DNA of 51,615 bases from an uncultured Neglectibacter sp. (GCA_904374805.1 CAJFEW010000014.1:1-51615), one strand, 5' to 3'; positions 31,549 to 39,670 are shown, counted from the first letter of the stretch. Program-made: numbers and translations. Notes: a model not told the origin generated them from the sequence alone.

Positions 31549-32710
31549 GTATGAGAAATTAGTAAACCGCACCGCGCGGCAGATCAAGCCCTCGGGCATC
31601 CGGAAATTCTTCGACATTGCCAACGAGATGGACGATGTGATCTCCCTGTCTGTGGGAGAGCCGGACTTCCACACCCCCTGGCACATTCGGGAGGCGGGCA
31701 TTGAGAGCTTGGAAAAAGGCCGCACCAGCTATACCCCCAACCGGGGGTTCCTCCAGCTGCGGGCGGAGATCTCCAACTTTGTGGAGCGCCATTACCATGT
31801 GAAATACGACCCCCAGACGGAGGTCCTTGTGACCGTGGGCGGCAGCGAGGCCATTGACCTGTGCGTGCGCACGCTGATTGAGCCCGGGGACGAGGTATTG
31901 ATCCCCGAACCCAGCTTTGTGTGCTATGTGCCCATTACGGAAATGGCGGGGGGCGTGCCGGTGATCATCGAGACCAAACCGGAAAACAAGTTCCGCCTGA
32001 CGGAGGAGGAGCTGGAGGAGAAGATCACGGACAAGACAAAGCTCCTCATTATGCCCTACCCCAACAACCCCACCGGCGCCGTCATGCGCCGCAGCGATCT
32101 GGAAGCGGTGGCCCGGGTGGTGGAGCGCCACAACCTGCTGGTGCTCTCCGATGAGATTTACGCCTCCCTCACCTACGGGGAGGAGCCCCACACCGCCTTT
32201 TCCGCCCTGCCCGGCATGCAGGAGCGGACCATTTTGGTCAACGGGTTTTCCAAGTCCCACTCCATGACCGGCTGGCGCATGGGCTACGCCTGCGGGCCGG
32301 AGGCGATCATTTCCCTCATGACCAAATTGCACCAGTTTGCCATTATGAGCGCCCCCACCATGAGCCAGTACGCCGCCATTGAGGCCATGAAAAACGGGGA
32401 CGACGACATGGAGTATATGCGCACCCAGTACGACATGCGCCGCCGTCTGATTGTAGACGGCCTCAACCGCATGGGCTTAAAATGCTTTGAACCCGAGGGC
32501 GCCTTTTATGTGTTCCCCTCTGTGAAGTCCACAGGCCTCACCTCTATGGAGTTCTGTGAGCGGCTCATCCGCACCCACCGGGTGGCGGTGGTGCCCGGGG
32601 ATGCCTTTGGCGCCTGCGGGGAGGGTTTTGTGCGCATCTCCTACTGCTACTCCACCAAACACATCATCGAAGCCCTGGAGCGCATGGAAGCGTTCCTGCA
32701 GGAGCTTTGA
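31541..32710 (+). CDS. PLP-dependent aminotransferase, class I fold (aspartate aminotransferase-like)
   Basis: A 389-residue fold type I transaminase. Visible motifs are VTVGGSEAID, YPNNPTGAV with the substrate-orienting Asn, DEIYASLTY (D204), the PLP lysine K238 in GFSKSHSMTGWRMGY, and the Arg that binds the substrate carboxylate in FVRISY. The start is a GTG at 31541 placed eight bases after GGGAG. An ATG at 31508 has no ribosome site. It overlaps the end of the Lrp gene and its own stop overlaps the DUF362 start (TGATG). Many Clostridia pair an Lrp regulator with such an enzyme. The exact substrate cannot be told. Confidence 0.92.
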   Translation: MIEYEKLVNRTARQIKPSGIRKFFDIANEMDDVISLSVGEPDFHTPWHIREAGIESLEKGRTSYTPNRGFLQLRAEISNFVERHYHVKYDPQTEVLVTVGGSEAIDLCVRTLIEPGDEVLIPEPSFVCYVPITEMAGGVPVIIETKPENKFRLTEEELEEKITDKTKLLIMPYPNNPTGAVMRRSDLEAVARVVERHNLLVLSDEIYASLTYGEEPHTAFSALPGMQERTILVNGFSKSHSMTGWRMGYACGPEAIISLMTKLHQFAIMSAPTMSQYAAIEAMKNGDDDMEYMRTQYDMRRRLIVDGLNRMGLKCFEPEGAFYVFPSVKSTGLTSMEFCERLIRTHRVAVVPGDAFGACGEGFVRISYCYSTKHIIEALERMEAFLQEL

Positions 32711-33846
32711 TGGCAGGGGAAGCTGTCTGGCTCTCCCGGTGCGGCGGCTACGAGCCGGAGGAGCTGCTTCGCCAGGTGGAGGAGGCGTTTACCGCCCTGG
32801 GCGTGTGGGAGGAGCTCCGGCCCGGCATGCAGGTGGTCTTAAAGCCCAACCTGGTGATGAGCTCTAAGCCCGAGGCGGCCATTGCCACCCACCCGGCCTT
32901 GGTGGCCGCCGTGGGCAAATGCGTGCAGAAGGCCGGGGGAAAAGTGCTCATCGCGGAAAGCCCCGGGGGGCCTTACACCCCTGCTGCCATGAAGGCGGTC
33001 TTCCGGGGATGCGGCTACACGGAAATGGCGGAGGCCTGCGGCTTTGCCCTGTACACCGAATGTAAGAGCCGGGAGGTCACCCTGCCGGGGGCCCGGCGCT
33101 GCAAGCAGCTTTCCGTGGCGGAGCCCTTCCTCACCCGGGACTATCTCATCGACCTGTGCAAGCTGAAGACCCACGGGATGGTGGGCTTTTCCGGAGCGGT
33201 GAAAAACCTGTTCGGCGCGGTGCCCGGCCTGCAGAAGCCGGAGCTTCACTGCCGGTTTCCGGAAAAGGGGCCTTTTTCAGAGATGCTGGTGGATTTGTGC
33301 GATTTTCTCCAGCCGGATCTGTGCTTGACCGACGGCATTTTGGCCATGGAGGGCAACGGGCCTACCGGCGGCGTTCCCCGGCAGGCGGGGGTGCTGGGGG
33401 CCAGCAAAAGCCCTTACGCCCTGGACGTGTGCATGGCCACCCTCATCGGCATAGACCCGGAGAGTGTCCTCATGCTGCAGGAGGCCCACCGCCGGGGGTT
33501 GGGGCCCCTTTCCCCCAAGGAGTGCACGTTGGTGAAGGAGCCCTTGGAGCCTTTGCTCTTGGGGGATTTCCAAAAAGCGGAGGCCGCCAGTACGGACTTT
33601 ATCGACCGGCTGCCCAAGTTTTTGCGGCCGGCGGCGAAAAAGATCGCGACCCCCTTGCCCAAGATTCGAAAGGGGGCGTGTGTGGGGTGCGGCAAGTGCG
33701 CCGAAAGCTGCCCGCAGCACACCATCGCCATCCGCCAGGGGAAGGCGGTCATCGACTACAAGCGCTGCATTCGCTGCTTCTGCTGCCACGAGATGTGCCC
33801 CCAGCATGTGATCGACATCCAGCGCTGGAGCCTTCTGCGCCACTGA
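32710..33846 (+). CDS. DUF362 protein with C-terminal 2x[4Fe-4S] ferredoxin domain
   Basis: A 378-residue protein with an N-terminal DUF362 domain (about 1-290; VVLKPNLV and KLKTHGMVGFSGAVKNLFG are characteristic). It is followed by a bacterial ferredoxin domain with two cluster motifs, CVGCGKCAESCP and CIRCFCCHEMCP. It is probably a cytoplasmic iron-sulfur electron carrier or redox enzyme; its partner is unknown. The ATG at 32710 follows AGGAG and overlaps the aminotransferase stop by one base, so translation is coupled. The 133-bp repeat block begins at the base after its stop codon, with no terminator between, so transcription may continue into the repeats and ispE. Confidence 0.9.
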   Translation: MAGEAVWLSRCGGYEPEELLRQVEEAFTALGVWEELRPGMQVVLKPNLVMSSKPEAAIATHPALVAAVGKCVQKAGGKVLIAESPGGPYTPAAMKAVFRGCGYTEMAEACGFALYTECKSREVTLPGARRCKQLSVAEPFLTRDYLIDLCKLKTHGMVGFSGAVKNLFGAVPGLQKPELHCRFPEKGPFSEMLVDLCDFLQPDLCLTDGILAMEGNGPTGGVPRQAGVLGASKSPYALDVCMATLIGIDPESVLMLQEAHRRGLGPLSPKECTLVKEPLEPLLLGDFQKAEAASTDFIDRLPKFLRPAAKKIATPLPKIRKGACVGCGKCAESCPQHTIAIRQGKAVIDYKRCIRCFCCHEMCPQHVIDIQRWSLLRH

Positions 33847-34363
33847 GGTGCGTGGCCGCACAGGACAAATCGCGCTTTGGGGCGGCGGCTAAACGCCGCG
33901 CCTGTGCCATAGGTCACCTGGCGTGCGCGCCTGCTGGCGGGGGAGTGCATCCCCAGGCAAGCCGGCCCGTGGCCGGGCGGGTGCGTGGCCGCACAGGACA
34001 AATCGCGCTTTGGGGCGGCGGCTAAACGCCGCACCTGTGCCATAGGTCACCTGGCGTGCGCGCCTGCTGGCGGGGGAGTGCACCCCCAGGCAAGCCGGCC
34101 CGTGGCCGGGCGGGTGCGTGGCCGCACAGGACAAATCGCGCTTTGGGGCGGCGGCTGAACGCCGCGCCTGTGCCATAGGTCACCTGGCGTGCGCGCCTGC
34201 TGGCGGGGGAGTGCACCCCCAGACAGGCCGGCCCGTGGCCGGGCGGGTGCGTGACCGCACAGGACAAATCGCGCTTTGGGGCGGCGGCTAAACGCCGCAC
34301 CTGTGCCATAGGTCACCTGGCGTGCGCGCCTGCTGGCGGAGGAGTGCACCCCCAGACAGGCCG
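33847..34363 (+). repeat. Tandem array of four 133-bp structured repeats
   Basis: Units start at 33847, 33980, 34113 and 34246, an exact 133-bp period with a few substitutions and no indels; the fourth stops at 34363. Each begins GGTGCGTGRCCGCACAGGAC and holds several inverted repeats: GTGCG/CGCAC, GCACAGG with CCTGTGC across about 45 bases, GCGGCG/CGCCGC, GGGG/CCCC and CCGGCC/GGCCGG. The unit length is not a multiple of three, and the open frames across it are periodic artefacts. The same core occurs before addB. It looks like an intergenic structured repeat, not a CRISPR. Confidence 0.9.
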
Positions 34364-34385
34364 CGCCGCAGGCCAATAAAAAACG

Positions 34386-34605
34386 AGGCCTTTTGAAAAA
34401 GGCCCCCACAGGGCAGCAACGCGGGCCGCGGAGAATCCACCCGCACTAGGGTGCGCCGCTATAAAAGCGTCGTGCGCGAAAAAAATTCTCCGTCAAGGCC
34501 TTTTGAAAAAAGGCCCCCACAGGGCAGCAACGCGGGCCACGGAGAATCCACCCGCACTAGGGTGCGCCGCTATAAAAGCGGCGTGCGCGAAGAAAAGTTC
34601 TTTGC
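34386..34605 (+). repeat. Duplicated 110-bp structured element upstream of ispE
   Basis: The segment from 34386 recurs from 34496, with one extra A and a few changes. Each copy starts AGGCCTTTTGAAAAAGGCC, a hairpin. It contains a GGCAGCAACGCGGGCC stretch, then CCCGCACTAGGGTGCG and GCCGCT-ATAAA-AGCGGC, a hairpin with a TATAAA-like loop. The bases before copy two, TTCTCCG (34486-34492), match CGGAGAA within it. The second copy ends inside the 46-bp element shared with addB. Confidence 0.85.
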
Positions 34606-34630
34606 CAAGCTTTCTTTCAAGAAAGCGGGG
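34585..34630 (+). repeat. 46-bp shared element abutting the ispE ribosome site
   Basis: The sequence from GCGCGAAG (34585) through AAAGTTCTTTGCCAAGC to the final GCGGGG (34630) recurs with one mismatch at 39852-39897 before addB. It holds the hairpin GCTTTCTT/AAGAAAGC (34609-34616 with 34619-34626) directly upstream of the purine-rich ribosome site. Confidence 0.88.
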
Positions 34631-34644
34631 GGAGGGAGAGAAGG

Positions 34645-35511
34645 ATGAAAGTTAAGGCATATGCGAAAATCAATTTAACGTTGGATGTGACAGGCCGTCG
34701 GCCGGACGGCTATCATACGCTGGATACCATTATGCAGAGCGTCTCCGTGTGGGACGAGGTGGAAATCAAAAAAACCAGTAAGCCGGGCATCCGGGTGTTC
34801 TGCAACCGGGAGTACCTGCCGGTGGATACAAAAAACACCGCCTTCCGGGCGGCTCAGTACTTCTTGGAGCACTGCGGCATCACCGGCCAGGGGATTTCCC
34901 TCTCTCTGCGCAAATATATCCCCAGCCGGGCAGGCATGGGGGGAGGCAGCGCCGACGCCGCGGCTGTGCTGCACGGGCTGAACCAGATGTTTCACACCGG
35001 GCTGTCCCAGGAGACGCTGGTGTCCCTGGGGGCCAAGGTGGGGGCGGACGTGCCCTTCTGCGTGGTGGGTGGCACTTGCCGCTGCCAGGGCGTGGGGGAA
35101 CAGGTGGAGCCGGTGGCTCCCCTGCCGGCGTGCTGGGTGCTGCTGTGTAAGCCTCCGGCGGGCATGAGCACTCCCCGGGCCTATGCGCTGATCGATCAGT
35201 TCCCCCTGTCCCGGGAGCGTGGGACGGAGCGCATGCTGCCCCTGTTGGCCGGGGGCGATCTGCGCCGCATTGGGGAGGCCTTGGCCAACCGGTTTGACGA
35301 AACCATGAAGCTTCAGCAGGTGCGGGAGATCAAACGGGTGATGCTCTCTGCCGGGGCCTTGGGCGCCAGCATGACCGGCAGCGGCTCCGCAGTGTTCGGG
35401 CTGTTTACCTCGGAAGAGGCGGCCCGGGCCTGTATGCAGCGCCTGGAGGGAAAGGGAAGGCTCTACCTGGGCTGCCCTCTGGATCGAGGCTGGGATTACG
35501 CCGATAAGTAA
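34645..35511 (+). CDS. ispE: 4-diphosphocytidyl-2-C-methyl-D-erythritol kinase
   Basis: The GHMP kinase that phosphorylates the 2-hydroxyl of CDP-methylerythritol in the MEP route to isoprenoids. The 288-residue protein shows the N-terminal AKINLTLDVTGRRPDGYH with the catalytic lysine (K8), the ATP loop PSRAGMGGGSADAAAVL (93-109), the catalytic Asp of GADVPF (D135) and the C-terminal GASMTGSGSAVFGLF. The length is normal. The start at 34645 follows GGAGAGAAGG. Directly upstream are the repeat blocks and the 46-bp element, so ispE may be transcribed through them. It ends at a strong terminator. Confidence 0.97.
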   Translation: MKVKAYAKINLTLDVTGRRPDGYHTLDTIMQSVSVWDEVEIKKTSKPGIRVFCNREYLPVDTKNTAFRAAQYFLEHCGITGQGISLSLRKYIPSRAGMGGGSADAAAVLHGLNQMFHTGLSQETLVSLGAKVGADVPFCVVGGTCRCQGVGEQVEPVAPLPACWVLLCKPPAGMSTPRAYALIDQFPLSRERGTERMLPLLAGGDLRRIGEALANRFDETMKLQQVREIKRVMLSAGALGASMTGSGSAVFGLFTSEEAARACMQRLEGKGRLYLGCPLDRGWDYADK

Positions 35512-35559
35512 ACCCGGGGCTGCGCCCTCAAAATAATAAAAAGTCGAAATAACAAAAAG

Positions 35560-35595
35560 TCGCGGACTTCACGCAGGTGAGGTTCGCGATTTTTT
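35560..35595 (+). terminator. Terminator of ispE
   Basis: A 13-bp stem with G-U pairs (35560-35572 with 35577-35589, loop GCAG) is followed by T 35590-35595. A second short hairpin, GCCCCTG/CAGGGGC (35718-35738), lies further on. The gap to 35853 contains no gene. Confidence 0.82.
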
Positions 35596-35759
35596 CTTTC
35601 CCGGACCCGGCGGAAGACCGGTCCGCCCCGTTTTTTCACGTCCAAACCACCGGTTTGCTCAGAGGGCGGAGGGGCGCAATCTTTGCTGGCCCCTGGAAGG
35701 GTGCTAGGTTTTTAGTTGCCCCTGGTGAACGCAGGGGCTTTCTTAAGCTCATAGGCAGC

Positions 35760-35791
35760 AAAAAAAACGCTGCCGCGTTACACGACAGCGC
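35760..35791 (-). terminator. Terminator of the two-component operon
   Basis: CGCTGCCG (35768-35775) pairs with CGACAGCG (35783-35790), one G-U pair. On the minus strand eight T follow (35767-35760). Confidence 0.8.
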
Positions 35792-35853
35792 TTTTGCACA
35801 GAAGCACGGCGGGAGACCGCCTGCTTTTTCCTGCCGGGCCCTGGGGGAGCTGC

Positions 35854-37170
35854 TCACAGAGTCCCCGGTCCCGGGACGGCTTCCACCTGGAAGGAGGCGG
35901 TCACCCGGGCGCCTCCTTGGGGACGGTTGGCAAGGGTTAGGCGGCCTCCGTGCTTTTCACACAGGGAGCGGCAGATGTACAGGCCCAAGCCAAAGTGCAG
36001 TTCGCCCTGGGGGGAGGGGGAGTTGTCTCCCCGGTAGTAGGGTTCGGCGGCCCGTTTTAAGGCTGCAGGGGGAAATCCCGGGCCGTCATCCTCCACGGTG
36101 AGGGAGAGGACAGGCCCCTCTAAAACGGCGGCGGCCCACACCTGGCTTTGGGCGTACCGTCCGGCGTTGGAGAGAAGATTTTCGTACACCTGAAACAACA
36201 GTTCCGTGTCCAGGGAAACCGGCCCGTCCCCTTGGCTGGAGAAGGAGAACCCCTCCTGGCGCAGAATTTCCCCTGTCTCCCGCAGGCGGCCGCACAGCGC
36301 GGAAAAAGACAGGGAGGTCTTTTGCGGCTGCAGGTCCTCCAGCCGCTGCAGGGAGTTCATGCTTTCCACGTAACGCTGCAGGCGCATCAGGCTGCGCTTC
36401 ATGGTCAAGACGGTGGACACCGTCTTTTCCGGGGACAGGTCCCCGGAAGGCAAGGCGTCCAGCAGCAGGTCGCTGTACCCTTGCAGCACCGTCAAAGGGG
36501 TGCGCAGGTCGTGGGCAAAGGCGGCGTTGAGACGGCGGCGCTCCTCCACCGTGTTCCACAGGGCCCGGTTGTTCTCCTCCAAAGAGGCCCGCATGGTCTC
36601 AAAGGAGCGGCACAGCTGGCCCAGTTCATCGCTGCTGGGGGTTTCCACGTGAAAGTCCAGGTCGCTCTGCCCGATTTTTTGGGCGGCTTTGTGGAGGATG
36701 GCCAGGGGCTTTTTGATTTTCCACCGGTAGAACCACCAGGCGTCTATTAGGAAAGCGAAAGCCGCCGTGAGGACAAAGATACAGACGGCGATTTGCCCCA
36801 CGTTTTTGTAAAAAAACCGCAGGGGCCCTGCCGGAATGAACTGGGTGGGGGAGGTGGTCTCTATGGGGTAAATCTCTTTCGTCTCCGGGTCCACATAGGC
36901 GTAGGGCATGGTGGCCTCCACGTAGAGCACCGTGCCGTCTGGGGAAACGGAGTAGTATTCTCCCGTTTCGCTTTCGTCGGCGTAGTAGGGGGTGATGTAC
37001 TTAAGGTACAGGGCGTCCCTGGCCCATTCCAGCCCCCAGCTCTCCAAAGCAATGAGGAGAAAAGCGCCCAAAGAGCACAGCACCGTGGTGAACACCAGCG
37101 TCCACCGCAGGGACACCCTGCGCCGCCAGGGAAGCTTGCCGGAGGTTTTTTCCCTTTTAAAAAACTTCAC
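35854..37170 (-). CDS. Sensor histidine kinase
   Basis: A membrane sensor kinase of 438 residues. A first transmembrane helix lies at about 22-43. An extracytoplasmic sensor of about 80 residues (about 45-122) has Tyr- and acid-rich stretches such as KYITPYYADESETGEYY. A second helix (about 124-146) is followed by a HAMP region. The HisKA helix has phospho-acceptor H220 in AFAHDLRTPLTV. An ATPase domain has NLLSNAGRYA, EDDGPGF and GLGLYICRSL. The start is a GTG at 37170 that overlaps the regulator's TGA by four bases (GTGA), so synthesis is coupled. The signal sensed is unknown. Confidence 0.93.
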   Translation of the reverse strand: MKFFKREKTSGKLPWRRRVSLRWTLVFTTVLCSLGAFLLIALESWGLEWARDALYLKYITPYYADESETGEYYSVSPDGTVLYVEATMPYAYVDPETKEIYPIETTSPTQFIPAGPLRFFYKNVGQIAVCIFVLTAAFAFLIDAWWFYRWKIKKPLAILHKAAQKIGQSDLDFHVETPSSDELGQLCRSFETMRASLEENNRALWNTVEERRRLNAAFAHDLRTPLTVLQGYSDLLLDALPSGDLSPEKTVSTVLTMKRSLMRLQRYVESMNSLQRLEDLQPQKTSLSFSALCGRLRETGEILRQEGFSFSSQGDGPVSLDTELLFQVYENLLSNAGRYAQSQVWAAAVLEGPVLSLTVEDDGPGFPPAALKRAAEPYYRGDNSPSPQGELHFGLGLYICRSLCEKHGGRLTLANRPQGGARVTASFQVEAVPGPGTL

Positions 37171-37838
37171 TGCCACTTGTAGCCCACGCCCCACACAGTG
37201 ACGATCCGGTCGCCGCAGCCTGCCGCCGTGAGCTTGGCCCGGATGCGCCGGATGTGTTCCGCCACCACGGAGCTGTCCCCCTCGCTGTCCCAGCCCCACA
37301 CGGATTCGTAAATGTGCTCCCGGTCAAACACCTGGGAGGGGTGCAGGGACAGCAGCTCCAGAATGTCAAACTCCTTTTTGGCCAAGTGTACCGGCTCCCC
37401 ATTTTGGTACACGCACCGGGCCCCGTAGTCGATGGCCAGACCCTGGTCGAATTTTACCTGGGCCTGGCTTTGGCGGCGCTCCTCCCGGCGCAGGTGGGCG
37501 CCCACCCGGGCCAGCAGTTCCTGGGTGGAAAAGGGTTTTAAAATGTAGTCGTCCCCTCCGGCGGCAAAGCCCTGGAGCTTGTCCGCGTCCTCCACCCGGG
37601 CGGTGAGAAACAAAATGGGACAGCTGACAAAGTCCCGGATCTGCCGGCACAAAGCAAAACCGTCTATGTCGGGCATGTTCACGTCCAGCAGGATCAAATC
37701 CGGCTGCTGGGCGCACAGGGCCAGGGCCTCCTGGGCCTGGCAGGCGCAGAGCACCTGGTATCCCTTGCGGGTGAACAAGTCCCGAAGCATCTGCACAATG
37801 TCCCGTTCGTCGTCCACCACCAAAATGCGATAAGCCAC
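37167..37838 (-). CDS. OmpR-family response regulator
   Basis: A 223-residue regulator with a receiver domain (acidic pocket DD at 9-10, phospho-acceptor D52 in LLDVNMPDIDG, Thr in LTARVEDADK, Lys in ILKPF). It has a C-terminal winged helix of the OmpR/PhoB type (ending RRIRAKLTAAG...VWGVGYKW). The start is a GTG at 37838 behind AAGGAGGGG. It is co-transcribed with the kinase gene it overlaps. The next gene upstream on the same strand, the ArsP_2-like permease, ends 97 bp away and could belong to the same unit or regulon; no terminator is evident between them. Confidence 0.94.
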   Translation of the reverse strand: MAYRILVVDDERDIVQMLRDLFTRKGYQVLCACQAQEALALCAQQPDLILLDVNMPDIDGFALCRQIRDFVSCPILFLTARVEDADKLQGFAAGGDDYILKPFSTQELLARVGAHLRREERRQSQAQVKFDQGLAIDYGARCVYQNGEPVHLAKKEFDILELLSLHPSQVFDREHIYESVWGWDSEGDSSVVAEHIRRIRAKLTAAGCGDRIVTVWGVGYKWQ

Positions 37839-37935
37839 GGTTTGCCCCTCCTTTTGCGGATTCCTTTTTCATGGCCACAGTATACCCGCTGTTTTTCAAC
37901 TTTTTCTCTCCCTGCGGGAAAAGGTTCGGAAAACG

Positions 37936-38787
37936 TTATCCCACCATCCAGAGAACGGCCTGGGACAAAAGCCCCGTGCACACGGCGCTTCCGTAGAGCA
38001 GGACCATGAGCAGCAGGTTTTCCTTGGGGTGGCGGTTGGCTTTCCAAAGCACGGCCAGGCCCACCCCGGCCCCGGTGCACAGCCCTGCCACAGCGGCCCC
38101 AAAGGACAGGGAGCCGGCCAGGTACAGCTCGGTGAGGATCACCGAGGAGGCGCAGTTGGGAATAAAGCCGATCAGCGCCGCCACAAAGGGCTGGAACACG
38201 CTGCCGGACAGCAGCACTTGGGAGATGCGCTCTTCCCCCACAAAGTGGATGGCGCCGCCCAGCAGCAGGTTGATGAGAAAGAGGAACAGGGCGATTTTGG
38301 CCGTGTGGAGCAGGGCGGCGGAGAGAATGCCCCGGTGCTCGCAGTCGCAGTCTTGGCACAGCTCCGTAAAGGGGTGTTCCGCTTGCCGGTGGGGCAGGTG
38401 TTTCCACAGCAGGTCTGTCCCCATGCCGAACAGGGCGCCCGAAAGGAATTTCACTCCCAGCAGCAAAAACAGGTCGGGCAGGGCTCCCGGCTGGGAGACC
38501 AAAATAGGCAGGGCTTCGTCGCTGGTGGCCAGGAATACGGCCAGGAGCGTGCCGGGGGTGATAAGCCGCCCCGCGTAAAAGTTGGAAGCGGCCACGGAAA
38601 ACCCGCACTGGGGCACAAGGCCCAGGGCCGCGCCTCCCAGAGGCCCCAAGGGGCCCAGCCGGGAGAGGGCGTTGATCAGCTTTTCGCTGGCCCTGTGCTC
38701 CAGAAATTCCAGGAGCAGATAGGCCCCGAACAGGAAGGGCAGGGTTTTCAGGGTGTCCACCAAGGCGTCTAGCAGAATATCGATCAT
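37936..38787 (-). CDS. ArsP_2-like putative heavy-metal exporter (permease)
   Basis: A 283-residue polytopic membrane protein with eight to ten hydrophobic segments, resembling the ArsP_2 family of putative heavy-metal exporters (also annotated as putative manganese or arsenic transporters). Two similar helices carry PQCGFSVAASNFYAG (from 59) and PNCASSVILTELYLAG, which suggests an internal duplication with a Pro-x-Cys motif in each half. A cytoplasmic loop carries a Cys/His cluster CQDCDCEH (144-151) that could bind metal. The start at 38787 follows AAAGG. It lies upstream of the two-component genes. Substrate and direction of transport are inferred from the family only. Confidence 0.75.
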   Translation of the reverse strand: MIDILLDALVDTLKTLPFLFGAYLLLEFLEHRASEKLINALSRLGPLGPLGGAALGLVPQCGFSVAASNFYAGRLITPGTLLAVFLATSDEALPILVSQPGALPDLFLLLGVKFLSGALFGMGTDLLWKHLPHRQAEHPFTELCQDCDCEHRGILSAALLHTAKIALFLFLINLLLGGAIHFVGEERISQVLLSGSVFQPFVAALIGFIPNCASSVILTELYLAGSLSFGAAVAGLCTGAGVGLAVLWKANRHPKENLLLMVLLYGSAVCTGLLSQAVLWMVG

Positions 38788-38850
38788 AACAACAACCTTT
38801 CTCGTATGTGCCGGGTCCGGCAGAGGTTTTCCAGGGATGGGTCTGTGGAT

Positions 38851-38859
38851 ATTATAGCA
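38851..38859 (-). promoter_or_regulatory. Extended -10 promoter for the ArsP_2-like gene
   Basis: TGC-TATAAT (38859-38851) is a consensus extended -10. A TTGACA hexamer lies only seven bases upstream and is too close to act as its -35. Confidence 0.5.
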
Positions 38860-38963
38860 GGCTTGTCAAATGGGTTTTTGTGAGGCCTTCCCTGGGGTTG
38901 CCGCATAGTCTCCTGAGAAAGGGGCATACTCTCTCCAACATTTTTGGAAAGGAAGAATTTGCC

Positions 38964-39605
38964 ATGAAACAGGAACATAGACAAAAAAGCGGGACCTGGT
39001 CTCTGCGGGGGAAGCTGTTGGGAAAAGCTCTGGTGTGCGGTTTTTTGCTGGCGGTGGGAGCCAGCTTTTTCCCCTTTGCCGCCGCCTGCGCCCAGCTGCC
39101 TCAGAACGTGGTGCGGCTGCACGTGGTGGCCCATTCCAACCGGGAGGAAGACCAGGCGGTCAAACTGCTGGTGCGGGACGCCGTGTTGGAAGAGGCCTCC
39201 CGCTGGTATGAGGGAGCCGCCACCATGGAGGAGGCAAGCGCCGCTCTCTGCGTCCATTTGGAGAGCCTGGGAGATACAGCCCGGCAGACCTTGGCCGACC
39301 AGGACATGGACTACTCGGCCACGGCGCAGATGACGGAGATGTATTTTCCCACTCGGGACTACGGCTCTTTCCGGCTGCCTGCAGGCCGGTATCGGACCTT
39401 GCGGATCACCTTGGGGGAGGGGGCCGGCAAGAACTGGTGGTGCGTGGTGTTTCCCTCCCTGTGCCTGCCTGCCGCCTCCCAGGAGGAGGCCCTGCTGGCT
39501 CTGCCCGAGGCGGAACGGGAGATTGTGGAGAATTCCCAGGCCTATCAGGTGAAGTTTAAGGTGGTGGAGCTGTGGGAATCCCTGCGGGAGTGGCTGCGGG
39601 GATGA
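38964..39605 (+). CDS. spoIIR: Stage II sporulation protein R (SpoIIR)
   Basis: The forespore signal protein that triggers SpoIIGA to process pro-sigma-E in the mother cell. The 213-residue product has an N-terminal signal or membrane segment (about 19-43) and the SpoIIR hallmark VVRLHVVAHSNREEDQAVKL, followed by VRDAVLEE. The rest, ending in QVKFKVVELWESL, also fits the family. The start at 38964 follows GGAAAGGAAG. It is normally transcribed by sigma-F in the forespore; I could not find a clean sigma-F site. Its presence is the best single sign that the organism makes endospores. Confidence 0.95.
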   Translation: MKQEHRQKSGTWSLRGKLLGKALVCGFLLAVGASFFPFAAACAQLPQNVVRLHVVAHSNREEDQAVKLLVRDAVLEEASRWYEGAATMEEASAALCVHLESLGDTARQTLADQDMDYSATAQMTEMYFPTRDYGSFRLPAGRYRTLRITLGEGAGKNWWCVVFPSLCLPAASQEEALLALPEAEREIVENSQAYQVKFKVVELWESLREWLRG

Positions 39606-39632
39606 GGCCTTTTCCCCCAAGCCCGGCTGTGG

Positions 39633-39638
39633 TATAAT
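39633..39638 (+). promoter_or_regulatory. Extended -10 promoter for addBA
   Basis: TATAAT preceded by TGG, with a weak TTTTCC -35 at 39610-39615. Transcription would start near 39645, followed at once by a GGCCTG-TAC-CAGGCC hairpin and then the repeat block, a leader of about 260 nt before addB. Confidence 0.5.
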
Positions 39639-39670
39639 GGGAAAAATGGCCTGTACCAGGCCCGTGACCG

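Noticed and set aside
33847-34363. CRISPR array
   Set aside because: Units are 133 bp, nearly identical throughout with no variable spacers, and no cas gene is present.
33756-34409. Overlapping minus-strand open frames of about 95-120 codons across the 133-bp repeats
   Set aside because: They repeat the same translated words in shifting frames because the unit is 133 bp, have no ribosome sites, and only reflect GC-rich repeats lacking stops.
35577-36101. A 174-codon plus-strand frame after ispE
   Set aside because: It starts inside the ispE terminator, crosses a minus-strand terminator and runs antisense into the kinase gene.
38851-38870. TTGACA and TATAAT pair upstream of the ArsP_2-like gene
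   Set aside because: They are only seven bases apart and cannot serve as one promoter; only the extended -10 is kept.
38903-38930. Sigma-F promoter for spoIIR (GCATA ... GGGCATACT)
   Set aside because: Both boxes resemble sigma-F elements, but the spacing is 14 bp where about 16 is expected, so I do not call it.
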